A DNA stretch of 64,000 nucleotides from Leucobacter luti (GTDB lineage: Bacteria > Actinomycetota > Actinomycetes > Actinomycetales > Microbacteriaceae), in contig NZ_CP080492.1 in assembly GCF_019464495.1 (NCBI RefSeq), positions 1,426,001 through 1,490,000 on the forward strand. Direction: 5' to 3'. Of this stretch, positions 1 to 8,376 are shown piece by piece (the first letter of the stretch is position 1; each line of letters opens with the position of its first letter). Position numbers and translations under genes: made by a program. The notes below the pieces were generated by a model. The model saw nothing but the letters and a program-made list of their open reading frames with translations, was not told where the DNA came from and made no database searches.

Positions 1-957
1 CACGTTGATCATCACTGCTGCGGGCGCAGTCATTGCCGTCGCTCCCAGCGGCAGATCGGCGACAGCGCGGAGGTGCTGCTCGAACTGGCTGGTCACAGAT
101 CCCTCGATGGAGAAGTGGCCGGAGTTGTGGGGCCGCATCGCGAGCTCATTGACGAGGACCCGCCCGTCCTGGGTTTCGAACATCTCGACCGCCAGCACCC
201 CCGTCACGGCAACGCCCTCCGCGACGATGGCGCCGATGCGCGCGGCTTCGTCGAGCGTCGCCGCGTTCGCCACGGGCGCCGGGGCGAGCACCTCAGCGCA
301 AACGCCGTCGCGCTGAATCGTCTCGACGACCGGCCAAGTGCGGGTCTCCCCGCTGGGACGACGGGCGACGAGCTGCGAAAGCTCACGGGTGAAATCGACG
401 AGTTCTTCAACGAGCAGTTGCCCACCGTGGCCATCCTCGTCGAGTGCCGTAAACCAATCGCGCACCTCGGCGGCGTCGGCAACGACGCGCACACCCTTCC
501 CGTCGTACCCGCCGCGGGCGGTTTTCACGACGGCGCGGCCACCGTTGCCCGCGATGAATTCCTGCAACTCTGCCTCATTCGACACAGCAGCCCAGGCCGG
601 GACCGGCACGCCAAGCTCGCCGAGTTTCTGGCGCATCAGGATCTTGTCTTGTGCATACTGCAGTGCGCGAGGCCGCGGGTGCACCGCAACGCCGCGGCGC
701 TCCAGCTCGAGCAGGATCTCCTGTGGCACATGCTCGTGGTCGAACGTGACCACGTCGACAGTGTCAGCGAAGGCGAAAACGGTCTCGGGATCGCGGTAGT
801 CCCCCACGACGTCGGCGGCGCGTTCGGCGCTCGATCCCTCGTTCTCTGCAAGCACGCTAATGCGCAGCCCGAGGTGAATCGCGGGCGGCACCATCATGCG
901 GGCAAGCTGCCCGCCGCCGATAACGCCGATGCGGATGCTGCCGGTCTCAAGTCCCAT
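1..957 (-). CDS. purK: N5-carboxyaminoimidazole ribonucleotide synthase PurK, 3' end cut by window edge
   Basis: ATP-grasp enzyme of de novo purine synthesis that converts AIR, ATP and bicarbonate to N5-CAIR in the cytosol. Reading leftward from the ATG at 957 the protein begins MGLETGSIRIGVIGGGQLA, a nucleotide-binding-type GGGQLARM start typical of PurK. Later come a DHEHVP segment, the ATP-grasp stretch KTARGGYDGKGV, and the metal/substrate segment VNELAMRPHNSGH. About 319 codons are present, so only the last 50-70 residues are missing beyond position 1. PurE is normally adjacent and would lie off the window. The gene is divergent from the efflux gene to its right. Family assignment is secure; only the 3' end is unknown. 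Confidence 0.95.
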   Translation of the reverse strand, partial: MGLETGSIRIGVIGGGQLARMMVPPAIHLGLRISVLAENEGSSAERAADVVGDYRDPETVFAFADTVDVVTFDHEHVPQEILLELERRGVAVHPRPRALQYAQDKILMRQKLGELGVPVPAWAAVSNEAELQEFIAGNGGRAVVKTARGGYDGKGVRVVADAAEVRDWFTALDEDGHGGQLLVEELVDFTRELSQLVARRPSGETRTWPVVETIQRDGVCAEVLAPAPVANAATLDEAARIGAIVAEGVAVTGVLAVEMFETQDGRVLVNELAMRPHNSGHFSIEGSVTSQFEQHLRAVADLPLGATAMTAPAAVMINV

Positions 958-1011
958 GGGTCCATTCTGCCGTACCGAGCGTCTGGGCGTGTGCGCACCC
1001 TTCCGGCGTTA

Positions 1012-1055
1012 GTTGACTTCGATCAACCATCGTCGTATAGTTGATCGTTGTCAAC
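1012..1055 (+). promoter_or_regulatory. Promoter flanked by twin MarR-type operators for the MFS efflux gene
   Basis: TTGACT (1013-1018), a 17-nt spacer and TATAGT (1036-1041) form a near-ideal sigma-A promoter. It is bracketed by two 16-bp half-symmetric sites, GTTGACTTCGATCAAC (1012-1027) and GTTGATCGTTGTCAAC (1040-1055), both of the form GTTGA-N6-TCAAC. The first covers the -35 box and the second covers the end of the -10 and the probable start site. The whole block is itself a long imperfect palindrome. The likely ligand is the MarR protein encoded at 2823-3413, by inference from gene order. Confidence 0.8.
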
Positions 1056-1114
1056 TAAACCCCGCCGCTTCCGTGACCCGGCGCTTACTCTGTCGCGAAG
1101 GACTCCACCCCCGA

Positions 1115-2812
1115 ATGACCGCAACTCAACAGCAGGCCCCTGTCGCCTCGCTTCTCACCGGCCGCACCAAGCGCCTCGCGCTCGCCGGCCTCTTCCTCAG
1201 CATGTTTGTTTCTATGCTCGCCATGAACGTTGTCGGCACTTCGATGCCGATTATCATCGCGGACATCGGGGGCACACAGGCCGCATTCACCTGGGTGGTC
1301 ACCGCCACCATGCTTGCGAGCGCAATCTCGACCCCGATCTGGGGCAAACTGGCCGACCTCACGAGTAAGAAAGTACTCCTGCAGGTTTCCCTGATTGTCT
1401 TCACACTCGGCTCGGCCCTCGCCGGCACCGCACAGGACCCGACCGCGCTGATCATCTTCCGCGTGCTTCAGGGGCTGGGCGCCGGCGGCCTCGGCACCCT
1501 GGGCCAGATCGTTCTCGCTGAGGTCGTCAGCCCCCTCGAGCGTGGCAAGTACATGGGCATCATGGGTGCGATCATGGCGGTGGCAACTGTCGGCGGCCCG
1601 CTGCTCGGCGGTCTCATCACTGACACGATCGGCTGGCGCTGGAACTTCTATGTCGCCGCCCCAATCGCAATCATCGCGATCATCATGCTGCAGCGCACGC
1701 TGCACCTCCAAACGATCAAGCGGAAGATCAAGATCGACTATCTGGGAGCCGCTCTGATCTCGGCGGGCTTCACGAGCCTGCTCATCTGGGTCACCCTTGG
1801 CGGCTCAAGCTTTGACTGGTGGTCCTGGCAGACCATCGCGATGGTCGGTGGTGGCCTCATCATCCTGGCACTCGCCGTGTTTGTTGAGCTGCGCGTCGAA
1901 GAGCCGCTGATCCCGCTCACGCTGTTCAAGAACCGCACGTTCACGCTGTCCGTGCTCGCGAGCGTTGCGGTCGGTCTCGCAATGTTCGGCACCGCCGTGT
2001 TCCTCGGCCAGTACATGCAGCTGGCACGTGGTCGCACCGTGATCGAGGCGAGCCTGTTGACGCTCCCGATGATGGGCGGCGTGCTGATTTCCTCGACGAT
2101 CGTTGGGCAGATCATCACCCGCACTGGCAAATGGAAGCGCTACATGGTCACGGGCGCGATTGCCCTCCTCGCCGGCTTGCTCATGATGGGCCAGCTCCGT
2201 TACGACACGACCTACTGGTACGTGGGGGTCTCCATGTTCGTCATGGGCGCCGGTGTCGGTATGACCATGCAGAACCTCGTACTCGTCGTTCAAAACACGG
2301 TTTCGCCGACGCAAATGGGTGTGGCCAGTTCGGCGGTCACCTTCTTCCGCACGATCGGTGGCACGGCAGGTATGTCAGCCATGGGTGCGATGCTCGCGAT
2401 CCAGGTGACCAACTACATTACGGACGGACTCGCGAAGCTCGCACCGAAGGATCTCGCGGGAGCCGAATCGCTTGCGAGCGGCGTGCTGCCGAAGGTATCC
2501 GAGCTTCCAGGACCCGTGCGCCTGGTGGTGGAGTCCGCCTACGGTCACAGCATCGGCAACATCTTCTTTGCTGCGGCTCCCGTTGCACTCCTCGCCCTCA
2601 TCGCGATCATCTTCTTGCCGAACATCCCGCTCAGTTCGAAGAGCAACGCGGAGAAGATCGCCGAGTTGCGCAAGAACGAGGAGGCGGACCCGGCAGGGCT
2701 GGGATCCGCGACCGGTTCTGTCACCGTGTTGACTGACACGACCGGTCCGATCGTGCTCCCTCGCCGCCAAGGGCCGACGTCACCGTCAACAGCGTCGGAC
2801 TCCGCGAGCTAG
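1115..2812 (+). CDS. DHA2-type (14-TM) MFS multidrug efflux transporter
   Basis: Predicted proton-coupled exporter of drugs or other lipophilic compounds in the cytoplasmic membrane (EmrB/QacA type). It has 565 residues, the length of a 14-helix DHA2 transporter. The family motif C appears in helix 5 as GGPLLGGLITD, and the loop 2-3 motif region reads GKLADLTSKK. I start it at the ATG at 1115 (MTATQQQAP), preceded by GAAGGA at 1097-1102. The longer reading from 1013 begins inside the -35 box and is not credible. The C-terminal 60 residues are hydrophilic and cytoplasmic. A MarR gene follows after 10 bp, and two MarR-like operators overlap the promoter, so substrate-inducible expression is likely. 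The substrate cannot be told from sequence. Confidence 0.9.
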   Translation: MTATQQQAPVASLLTGRTKRLALAGLFLSMFVSMLAMNVVGTSMPIIIADIGGTQAAFTWVVTATMLASAISTPIWGKLADLTSKKVLLQVSLIVFTLGSALAGTAQDPTALIIFRVLQGLGAGGLGTLGQIVLAEVVSPLERGKYMGIMGAIMAVATVGGPLLGGLITDTIGWRWNFYVAAPIAIIAIIMLQRTLHLQTIKRKIKIDYLGAALISAGFTSLLIWVTLGGSSFDWWSWQTIAMVGGGLIILALAVFVELRVEEPLIPLTLFKNRTFTLSVLASVAVGLAMFGTAVFLGQYMQLARGRTVIEASLLTLPMMGGVLISSTIVGQIITRTGKWKRYMVTGAIALLAGLLMMGQLRYDTTYWYVGVSMFVMGAGVGMTMQNLVLVVQNTVSPTQMGVASSAVTFFRTIGGTAGMSAMGAMLAIQVTNYITDGLAKLAPKDLAGAESLASGVLPKVSELPGPVRLVVESAYGHSIGNIFFAAAPVALLALIAIIFLPNIPLSSKSNAEKIAELRKNEEADPAGLGSATGSVTVLTDTTGPIVLPRRQGPTSPSTASDSAS

Positions 2813-2822
2813 GCTCGAGATC

Positions 2823-3413
2823 ATGCAGGATCACCCTTCTCCAGCCAGCGCCTCACCCGAGGCGCTGGCTGGAGCACCCGGGCAGAGCGGTGACGTTGTG
2901 GGCGAGATCATCTCGGAGTTCTCCGAGGTCATCGCCTTCGCGAGAAGCCGCTGGACTCGGTACGCAGAAGACGTGCACCCTGAGCTCCGCGGGGTCGGCC
3001 TCATTATGTTGCAGATCATCGTGCGTAAGGGGCCGCTCACAGCGACCGGGATTGCCCAGATGCTCGATATGGACAAGGCCGTGGTGAGCCGCCAGATCGC
3101 GAAGTTGCGCGAACTGGGGCTCGTAGAAGCCGAGTCAGCTCCCGAGGATCGGCGAGTCATGCTATTGACCGCGAGCACCAAGGCGCAGACTCTGCTCGAC
3201 GGGATTCGCGTCAAATGGGCCGGTGCCTACCATGAGCGGTTCATCGGGTGGACCGAAGCTGAGCTGGAGCAGCTGCGCTTTGGGCTCCACCGCTTCAACG
3301 CGACGGCTGATCACGTTGCGCCGGGACTCCCGTCGAGCCGGTGCACGCGCGACCACACGGACGAAGCCTCAGCCGAGCCCGAGCCCGAGCCGCAGGCGTC
3401 CTCATCCATCTGA
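2823..3413 (+). CDS. MarR-family transcriptional regulator
   Basis: Winged-helix dimeric repressor of 196 residues. The core is at about residues 25-145. The HTH region reads GPLTATGIAQMLDMDKAVVSRQIAKL, followed by the wing segment AESAPEDRRVMLL, where the DRR basic wing contacts DNA in MarR proteins. It lies 10 bp after the efflux gene and is almost certainly cotranscribed with it, so it probably controls that operon through the sites at 1012-1055. The C-terminal 35 residues (rich in P, E and S) are low-complexity and beyond the usual family length. The first codons contain a perfect 14-bp inverted repeat, listed separately. Confidence 0.88.
   Translation: MQDHPSPASASPEALAGAPGQSGDVVGEIISEFSEVIAFARSRWTRYAEDVHPELRGVGLIMLQIIVRKGPLTATGIAQMLDMDKAVVSRQIAKLRELGLVEAESAPEDRRVMLLTASTKAQTLLDGIRVKWAGAYHERFIGWTEAELEQLRFGLHRFNATADHVAPGLPSSRCTRDHTDEASAEPEPEPQASSSI
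2841..2872 (+). repeat. Perfect 14-bp inverted repeat inside the marR 5' coding region
   Basis: CCAGCCAGCGCCTC, a 4-nt ACCC loop and GAGGCGCTGGCTGG form a perfect stem starting 18 nt after the marR start codon. There is no U tract, so it is not a classical terminator. It encodes residues in a variable, non-conserved N-terminus (ASASPEALAG). Confidence 0.75.
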
Positions 3414-3467
3414 TGGGTCCCGGCCATGTGTTTCGCGTGTGCGAAGCACCTGGCCGGGATCCATCAG
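3410..3467. terminator. Bidirectional terminator between marR and phnE
   Basis: CTGATGGGTCCCGGCCA pairs with TGGCCGGGATCCATCAG (one mismatch), and the intervening sequence forms a further TTCGC/GCGAA stem. The hairpin begins at the marR stop codon and lies between two convergent genes. Confidence 0.8.
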
Positions 3468-3498
3468 TGTGTGCGTGAGTCGACGACGGGCTTCGGCC

Positions 3499-4335
3499 CT
3501 ACTGCAAGCGTTTGCGGATCCAGGCGGAGGCGAGGTCCACTGCCACAATCACGATGAGGATGATGATCAGGTAGGTCAGCATCTCGTCGAACTGGAACGT
3601 CTTGATCGACTTGTTGATCAGCAACCCGATGCCGCCAGCGCCTACGAGCCCCAAGACGAGGGACGACCGCACGTTGACATCGAAGCGATAGAGCAGCAAT
3701 CCGGTGAGCTGCGGCAGTACTCCCGGGATCGTCGCATTCGCGACCACCTGCCATCGGCTCGCCCCGGCAGTGCGCAGTGCCTGCTCCGGGCCGGGATCGA
3801 CGTCCTCCATCGCCTCCGACCACAGCTTGCCCATGACGCCGGTGTTGTGGCAGATGAGCGCGAGCACTCCCGCGAAGGGCCCCAGCCCAACGGCGGTGAC
3901 GAAGATCAGCGCGAACACGATGTCCGGCACTGCGCGGAAAAATGACAGGATGCCACGCGCCACCTGATAGACAAACTGGTTGGGCGCGGTGGTCCGTGCG
4001 GCGAGCACAGCGAGCAGCAGGGCGAACGGCACAGACACCGTCGTGCCCAGCAGGCCAACCCAGAGCGTGGTGAGCGCTCCGCCGATGCCCGCCTGCAGGA
4101 CCTTCGGGCTCAGGTCAGGCGGAATCGCCTCCGAGAGGAAATTCCACATGCCTGTCGCGCCTGTCACGAGCTTCTCAGGCTTGAAGTCGGTGGCCTGGAA
4201 CGCGAGCAGGTGGAGCACAACGAGCACGCCAAGGATCACGGCCCACGACCCCGCGCGATAGGGCGCCCTGGGATCGCGCGGCACGGGAAGCGAGCGAGGC
4301 GCGCGCGGATCGGTGCGGGTGAGAGTGTCAGTCAC
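3499..4335 (-). CDS. phnE: Phosphonate ABC transporter permease PhnE-like
   Basis: Membrane subunit of a PhnCDE importer. The 278-residue product has about six hydrophobic segments and the permease EAA loop EQALRTAGASRWQVVANATIP facing the ATPase. I place the start at GTG 4335 (VTDTLTRTD), because GAGGA lies 4 nt upstream. An ATG at 4401 and an internal ATG would give longer N-termini but have no visible ribosome site. It follows phnC by about 70 bp and is the last gene of the unit, ending at the terminator at 3410-3467. Phosphonate specificity is inferred from the binding protein and the neighbouring catabolic genes. Confidence 0.87.
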   Translation of the reverse strand: MTDTLTRTDPRAPRSLPVPRDPRAPYRAGSWAVILGVLVVLHLLAFQATDFKPEKLVTGATGMWNFLSEAIPPDLSPKVLQAGIGGALTTLWVGLLGTTVSVPFALLLAVLAARTTAPNQFVYQVARGILSFFRAVPDIVFALIFVTAVGLGPFAGVLALICHNTGVMGKLWSEAMEDVDPGPEQALRTAGASRWQVVANATIPGVLPQLTGLLLYRFDVNVRSSLVLGLVGAGGIGLLINKSIKTFQFDEMLTYLIIILIVIVAVDLASAWIRKRLQ

Positions 4336-4403
4336 GGGGTCCTCACGAAGTTGAGAAGCGGGGTACATGGAACCGTGTGGGCGCCGGATCAGGCCGCGCA
4401 CGG

Positions 4404-5207
4404 CTAGAGATAGAGGGTCGCGAGCAGCGCGTCGTCAATCTCCCCAACGGCGGCGTCGAACACGAGATGTCCGCCGCGCAGCCCAATGATGCGATCGGCG
4501 TACGCGCGAGCAAGCTGCGGTTGGTGCAATACGGCCGCGATCCCGAGCCCTTCGTCCGCGGCGAGGTCATGCAGCAATTGCATGACATCGTCTGCGGCCT
4601 TGGGATCGAGTGCCGAGACAGGTTCGTCCGCGAGGATCATGCGTGGTCGCTGGCACAGCGCCCGCGCGATCGCGACACGCTGTTGCTGCCCGCCAGACAG
4701 GCTCCCGGCTCGATCATGGGCGCGGTCTGCAAGCCCCACGCGATCGAGACAGGCCAGTGCCTCCGCTTGCAACTCCCGACCAAACAGCGGTGGCAGTGAG
4801 CGCCAGGCTGGGAGGCGCGCAAAGCCCCCAGCACACACGTTATGCAAGACGGAACGGCGCTGGACGAGATGGATCTTTTGGAACACGGTCGCGGCCGAGC
4901 GCCTGGCTTCTGCCCTGCGCGCGGCGCTGGCTTCGAGGAGCCGGACTCCGGCAATCGTAATATCGCCGGAGTCCGCCTCAATCAGTCCGTTCACCGCGCG
5001 CAGTGTGGTCGACTTCCCCGAGCCGTTCGCGCCGAGAAAGGCGACCACCTCCCCGGCGTGCACCCGCATGCTCATGTCTTGCAGCACCACACGATCACCA
5101 AAGCTTTTCGAGATGGCGCGGACGTCAAGGAGTACCTCGCCGCGCGGGTCGAGTTGCTCGGCAGCCACGGTGGGCTCGGGGTTTGGAAGCGCGGTGACGG
5201 CGTGCAT
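4404..5207 (-). CDS. phnC: Phosphonate ABC transporter ATP-binding protein PhnC-like
   Basis: ATPase that energises the importer. In its 267 residues are Walker A GANGSGKST, the signature LSGGQQQRVAIARAL, Walker B MILADEP with the catalytic Glu, and a switch His in AVLHQPQLA. The N-terminus has about 30 extra residues before the nucleotide-binding domain. Its ATG overlaps the phnD TAA stop by one base (TAATG), so translation is probably coupled. The order binding protein, ATPase, permease is the standard phnDCE order. Confidence 0.9.
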   Translation of the reverse strand: MHAVTALPNPEPTVAAEQLDPRGEVLLDVRAISKSFGDRVVLQDMSMRVHAGEVVAFLGANGSGKSTTLRAVNGLIEADSGDITIAGVRLLEASAARRAEARRSAATVFQKIHLVQRRSVLHNVCAGGFARLPAWRSLPPLFGRELQAEALACLDRVGLADRAHDRAGSLSGGQQQRVAIARALCQRPRMILADEPVSALDPKAADDVMQLLHDLAADEGLGIAAVLHQPQLARAYADRIIGLRGGHLVFDAAVGEIDDALLATLYL

Positions 5208-6124
5208 TACACGTCTTTCTCGGTGAGGCCCATGATTTCGGCCAGGTCGAACAGCGGCTGATAGGTGTCGACCGTCACGGGGATCAACGGCCCGGCCGGA
5301 TCAACGCCGAGGAATGCACTGACCTGCTCAACGTCTTCCGTCTTCAGCGTGAGCAGCGCGTCAGCTACAGCGTCCTGGAACTCTGCTGGCAGGTTGCCGC
5401 GCACCGTGATCGGGTCGTTGGGGATCGCTTCAGACTCCCACACCTGCCGGAACTGCGTCGGATCGAATGTGCCCTCGGCAGTCGCCGTTGCGAGTGTCTG
5501 CGAGTTGATCTGCGCCGCGTCAACCGTGCCGTTCACGAGCGCAAGCAGCGCCTCCGGGTGGCCACCGGCGTAATCGGCGGTGACGGTGTCAGCGATCCCA
5601 GCGTCAGTGAGTGCCGACATCGGAAGCGCATCACCGGAGGTGGATCCAGGGCTTCCGAGCGCCAGCGTGTGTCCCGTGAGGTCCTTGAGTGACTGGATTT
5701 TTGAGTCCTTCGGGACCCAGATTCCGCCGGTGTAGGTGGTCGGCTTTCCCTCAGCGTCACCGAAGGAGGCCAGCGGAGTGGCATCGGCGCGCTGCTGCGC
5801 GAACACGAAGCCGAGTGGACCGAACTGGGCGATCTCGAGGGAGTCGTTCTCCATCGCGAGCACCTCGGCCGCATAGTCCTCGGTGATAATGACCTCGACC
5901 GGGCAGTCGAGTTTTTCCGACAGCGCGGCTCCAAGCGCCTGATACGCCGGCTCCAGTCGCTCGGGATCCTCGTAGGGCAGGATACCGAAGCGGATTTTGC
6001 CGCCGGGGCACGTGACCGAATCGGCGGCGGCTGCTGAGTCTTCGCCTGGAGCGGTGGAACAAGCGGCGAGGCTCAGGGTCAGTGCTGCCAGCGTCGTGGC
6101 GGCGAGGACGGTGTGCTTCTTCAC
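5207..6124 (-). CDS. phnD: Phosphonate ABC transporter substrate-binding lipoprotein PhnD-like
   Basis: Extracytoplasmic binding protein of 305 residues, tethered by lipid. It begins with GTG at 6124, preceded by AAGGAG 4 nt upstream. The signal peptide ends in the lipobox SLAAC with acylated Cys22. The body carries PhnD hallmarks: RFGILPYEDPERLEPAYQ near the N-terminus, IAQFGPLGFVFA, and the SPGSTSGDALP loop that in this family binds the phosphonate oxyanion. It is 71 bp downstream of the FAD oxidoreductase and overlaps phnC by one base. The ligand is probably an aminophosphonate, to judge from the adjacent enzymes; that is inference. Confidence 0.92.
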   Translation of the reverse strand: MKKHTVLAATTLAALTLSLAACSTAPGEDSAAAADSVTCPGGKIRFGILPYEDPERLEPAYQALGAALSEKLDCPVEVIITEDYAAEVLAMENDSLEIAQFGPLGFVFAQQRADATPLASFGDAEGKPTTYTGGIWVPKDSKIQSLKDLTGHTLALGSPGSTSGDALPMSALTDAGIADTVTADYAGGHPEALLALVNGTVDAAQINSQTLATATAEGTFDPTQFRQVWESEAIPNDPITVRGNLPAEFQDAVADALLTLKTEDVEQVSAFLGVDPAGPLIPVTVDTYQPLFDLAEIMGLTEKDV

Positions 6125-6195
6125 GATTCTCCTTGAGTGGTGGGTGGTGCTGGGTGAAGCGGTTCGTGGGCGGGGTGAACGGGCCTGAGGGCGAG

Positions 6196-7329
6196 TCAGA
6201 GCGCCGCGATCGTGCGTGCGCCAAGACCAAGGCCGACGGTCATGCCGACCCCGGTCGTGAGCGTGACGATGCTGACGCCCGGAGCAGGGCTGGCGCGCAG
6301 AATGTCTCCATCGGCGCTCGTGGCGTAGAGCCCCTGCCAACGCTCGAGCACCTCAAGCTGCGGGGCGCCCAGCAGCGCGGCGACTTCGTCGAGCAGGATC
6401 TGGGACCACCGTTCGTCAAGGAACGGCGGAGCCGTAAGGTGGGCGGCGTGTGAGTCCCCGACGAGCAGCGTGCCGTCCTCCTGCTGGGTGAACATGACAT
6501 TCGCCTCGATTTCCGCCAGTTCAGGTCGCTCGCGAGTGAGCTCGGCGCGCAGCGCGTCCGCCGCAGGACCCGCGAAGCGGCTGTAGCGGAGCATTGAGGT
6601 TCCGGTCAAGACCGCTGGTCCACGTCCGAGTCTGTGCGGCGCGCGCACGCGCGCCATCTGAAGCGCACACTCGCGCACCTCAGCTGCCTCAGCCTGCGCG
6701 GGGAAGAGCCGCCCGAGGAGGTGTCCCGCTGCCACGATGACGTGGTCTGCGGCGATCCGGCCGCGGCTTGTCTCGACGACACCGGTATGGACAGCATGCA
6801 CCGTGGTTGCGAACTGGACCTCACCGCGCTCGTGCCCAGCGACCCATGCTGCGATGCGCGCGACGGCACTGCGCGGATCCGCCGTGATGTCTGCCGGGAG
6901 GAGGAGGCCAGCGCGGATGGCAGCAGCCGCGTCCGATCCGGAACGAAGCTGCAGTTGCGCAGCGACGGCGCTCCCCCGCAGTAGCTCTGCGCCCTCGGGT
7001 GAGCGCTCCGCAACGACTTCTTCAAGCACAGCGGTTTCAGCGGCAGAACGTGCAACGACGAGCGTCCCAGCGCGACGCGCCACAACGCCGGCGCGCTGCG
7101 CAAGCCCCAGCCAGATCGGCAGGCTCTCCTGAGCAAGCTCGCCGAGTTCACCTGCTTGCACCGAGGCTCCGACGTGTCCAAAGTTGCGCACGCTTGCCGT
7201 CACGGCAGCTGCGTCTTGCTCGATCACGGTCACGCGGTATCCCGCGTCGAGCGCGGCAACGGCGTGAGCCAGGCCGATGATGCCCGCACCAACGATGGCG
7301 ATGCGGGGGGCGGTGGTCTGCGATGTCAT
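6196..7329 (-). CDS. FAD-dependent amine oxidoreductase, TIGR03364/HpnW-like (aminophosphonate catabolism)
   Basis: DAO-type flavoprotein of 377 residues. The N-terminal Rossmann motif is AIVGAGIIGLAHA with the acidic ribose ligand in VTVIEQD. The C-terminal FAD segment is TLTTGVGMTVGLGLG. The family described as TIGR03364 is known to sit beside phosphonatase-like TIGR03351 genes and phosphonate transporters, and is proposed to oxidise an amine on an aminophosphonate to release a phosphono-aldehyde. That is the context here: phnDCE lies downstream and a PhnX-like HAD gene is on the divergent unit. It is the first gene of its operon. A GntR-type site lies 24 bp upstream (7353-7368). The exact substrate (2-AEP, an N-methyl or hydroxy derivative) cannot be read from sequence. 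Confidence 0.82.
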   Translation of the reverse strand: MTSQTTAPRIAIVGAGIIGLAHAVAALDAGYRVTVIEQDAAAVTASVRNFGHVGASVQAGELGELAQESLPIWLGLAQRAGVVARRAGTLVVARSAAETAVLEEVVAERSPEGAELLRGSAVAAQLQLRSGSDAAAAIRAGLLLPADITADPRSAVARIAAWVAGHERGEVQFATTVHAVHTGVVETSRGRIAADHVIVAAGHLLGRLFPAQAEAAEVRECALQMARVRAPHRLGRGPAVLTGTSMLRYSRFAGPAADALRAELTRERPELAEIEANVMFTQQEDGTLLVGDSHAAHLTAPPFLDERWSQILLDEVAALLGAPQLEVLERWQGLYATSADGDILRASPAPGVSIVTLTTGVGMTVGLGLGARTIAAL

Positions 7330-7352
7330 GCCTCGATCTTGCGGCCCCGAAA

Positions 7353-7368
7353 GTAGTCAACACAACTT
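7353..7368. promoter_or_regulatory. GntR operator copy 1
   Basis: GTAGTCAACACAACTT matches the second copy (7465-7480) at 14 of 16 positions and lies just upstream of the FAD oxidoreductase start. Read on the minus strand it includes a TTGACT that could serve as the -35 box. Confidence 0.6.
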
Positions 7369-7464
7369 CCTGCGCCGGTGTTCTCCGAGCGTTCATCGAG
7401 GCCACCAAAAGCCCGCTGGATAGTCACCGACCGTTCACTGAGCAGTCACCGGCGAGGCTGTTGT

Positions 7465-7480
7465 GTAGTCATGACAACTT
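7465..7480. promoter_or_regulatory. GntR operator copy 2, overlapping the gntR promoter
   Basis: GTAGTCATGACAACTT contains the perfect 8-bp palindrome GTCATGAC (7468-7475) and sits within wider GTTGT...ACAAC arms (7460-7478). It lies between TTGTGT (7461-7466) and TAGTCT (7482-7487), a plausible -35/-10 pair. A start site about 7 nt after TAGTCT falls on the gntR ATG. Confidence 0.6.
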
Positions 7481-7493
7481 GTAGTCTGGCCGC

Positions 7494-8270
7494 ATGACGA
7501 CCACCGCACCCCTCCACGTGCAGCTGTACGAGGAGATGATCCGCCGCATCCGCACCGGCGCCTGGCAACAGGGCGACAAAGTGCCGAGCGAGAAGTCACT
7601 CATCGCCGAGTTCGGCACCTCTCGTGGCCCGGTGCGGCAGGCACTCGCCGCGCTCAGATCAGAGGGAATGATCGTCGGCGGCCGCGGCACCCCGCCGCGC
7701 GTACAACGCACAGCACCCGTGCAGTCCTTCGATACCTTCATGTCGTTTACTGAGTGGGCGCGCGAGCTCGGCTTCACCCCGGGTCAGCGCGTCATCGAGG
7801 CGAGCCGACGCCCAGCAACGGAGCGGATCGCGAACGAACTCAAGCTCGCGCCCGACTCCCCCATCGTGGAGATCATTCGCGTCCGCACGCTCGACGGAAA
7901 GCCTGCAATGCTCGAGCGTTCGCTGTACCCCTACGAGATCGGCAGGCACCTGCTGTCAGCTGACCTCGACAGTGGGAGCATCTACCAAGCGCTCGCTGCA
8001 GCCGGAGTCGTGCCGGTACGCGCCCGTCACGTCATCGACGCGATCGCCGCGCATCCGCTTGAGGTGGAGCAGCTCGGAGTCGGGCCAGGTTCACCATTGC
8101 TCCGCGTCCGCCGCCTCGCGACGAACGAGTTCGGCGCGGTGATCGAGACCGCTGACGATCGCTATCTCCCATCGATGACCAACTTTGCGGTGGAGAACAG
8201 TGCCGAACACCGCATCCCACTCACCCGCCAGGCGGTCACCGCGGCCCCAACCTCAACCGCTGCCCACTAG
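7494..8270 (+). CDS. GntR-family regulator with UTRA domain (aminophosphonate locus)
   Basis: A 258-residue HutC/PhnF-type repressor. The N-terminal winged helix (residues about 5-70) contains VPSEKSLIAEFGTSRGPVRQAL. The UTRA ligand domain (about 90-240) includes VIEIIRVRTLDGKPAMLERS-like segments. No Shine-Dalgarno sequence precedes the ATG, and the -10 box lies 7 nt upstream, so the mRNA is probably leaderless. It is divergent from the FAD oxidoreductase and 106 bp upstream of the HAD gene, and paired operator copies flank the region. It most likely represses both units until a phosphonate-derived ligand appears; this is inference from layout. Confidence 0.88.
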   Translation: MTTTAPLHVQLYEEMIRRIRTGAWQQGDKVPSEKSLIAEFGTSRGPVRQALAALRSEGMIVGGRGTPPRVQRTAPVQSFDTFMSFTEWARELGFTPGQRVIEASRRPATERIANELKLAPDSPIVEIIRVRTLDGKPAMLERSLYPYEIGRHLLSADLDSGSIYQALAAAGVVPVRARHVIDAIAAHPLEVEQLGVGPGSPLLRVRRLATNEFGAVIETADDRYLPSMTNFAVENSAEHRIPLTRQAVTAAPTSTAAH

Positions 8271-8376
8271 CGGTGTGCCCACCCGGGAGCCAGGTGAGCA
8301 CCCCGTGGCAGCCCGCTCGATCTTCCCCAGACACCTCGCGCGTCGCCACCGACGCCGCACCAACCCAGGAGCTTTC

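Noticed and set aside
1013..1114. Longer N-terminus for the efflux transporter starting at 1013
   Set aside because: The codon lies inside the -35 promoter box and upstream of the predicted transcription start; the ATG at 1115 has a ribosome site.
6125..6340. N-terminal extension of the phosphonate-binding protein up to 6340
   Set aside because: The extra residues are Arg/His-rich and overlap the upstream gene; a clear lipoprotein signal begins at GTG 6124 with AAGGAG before it.
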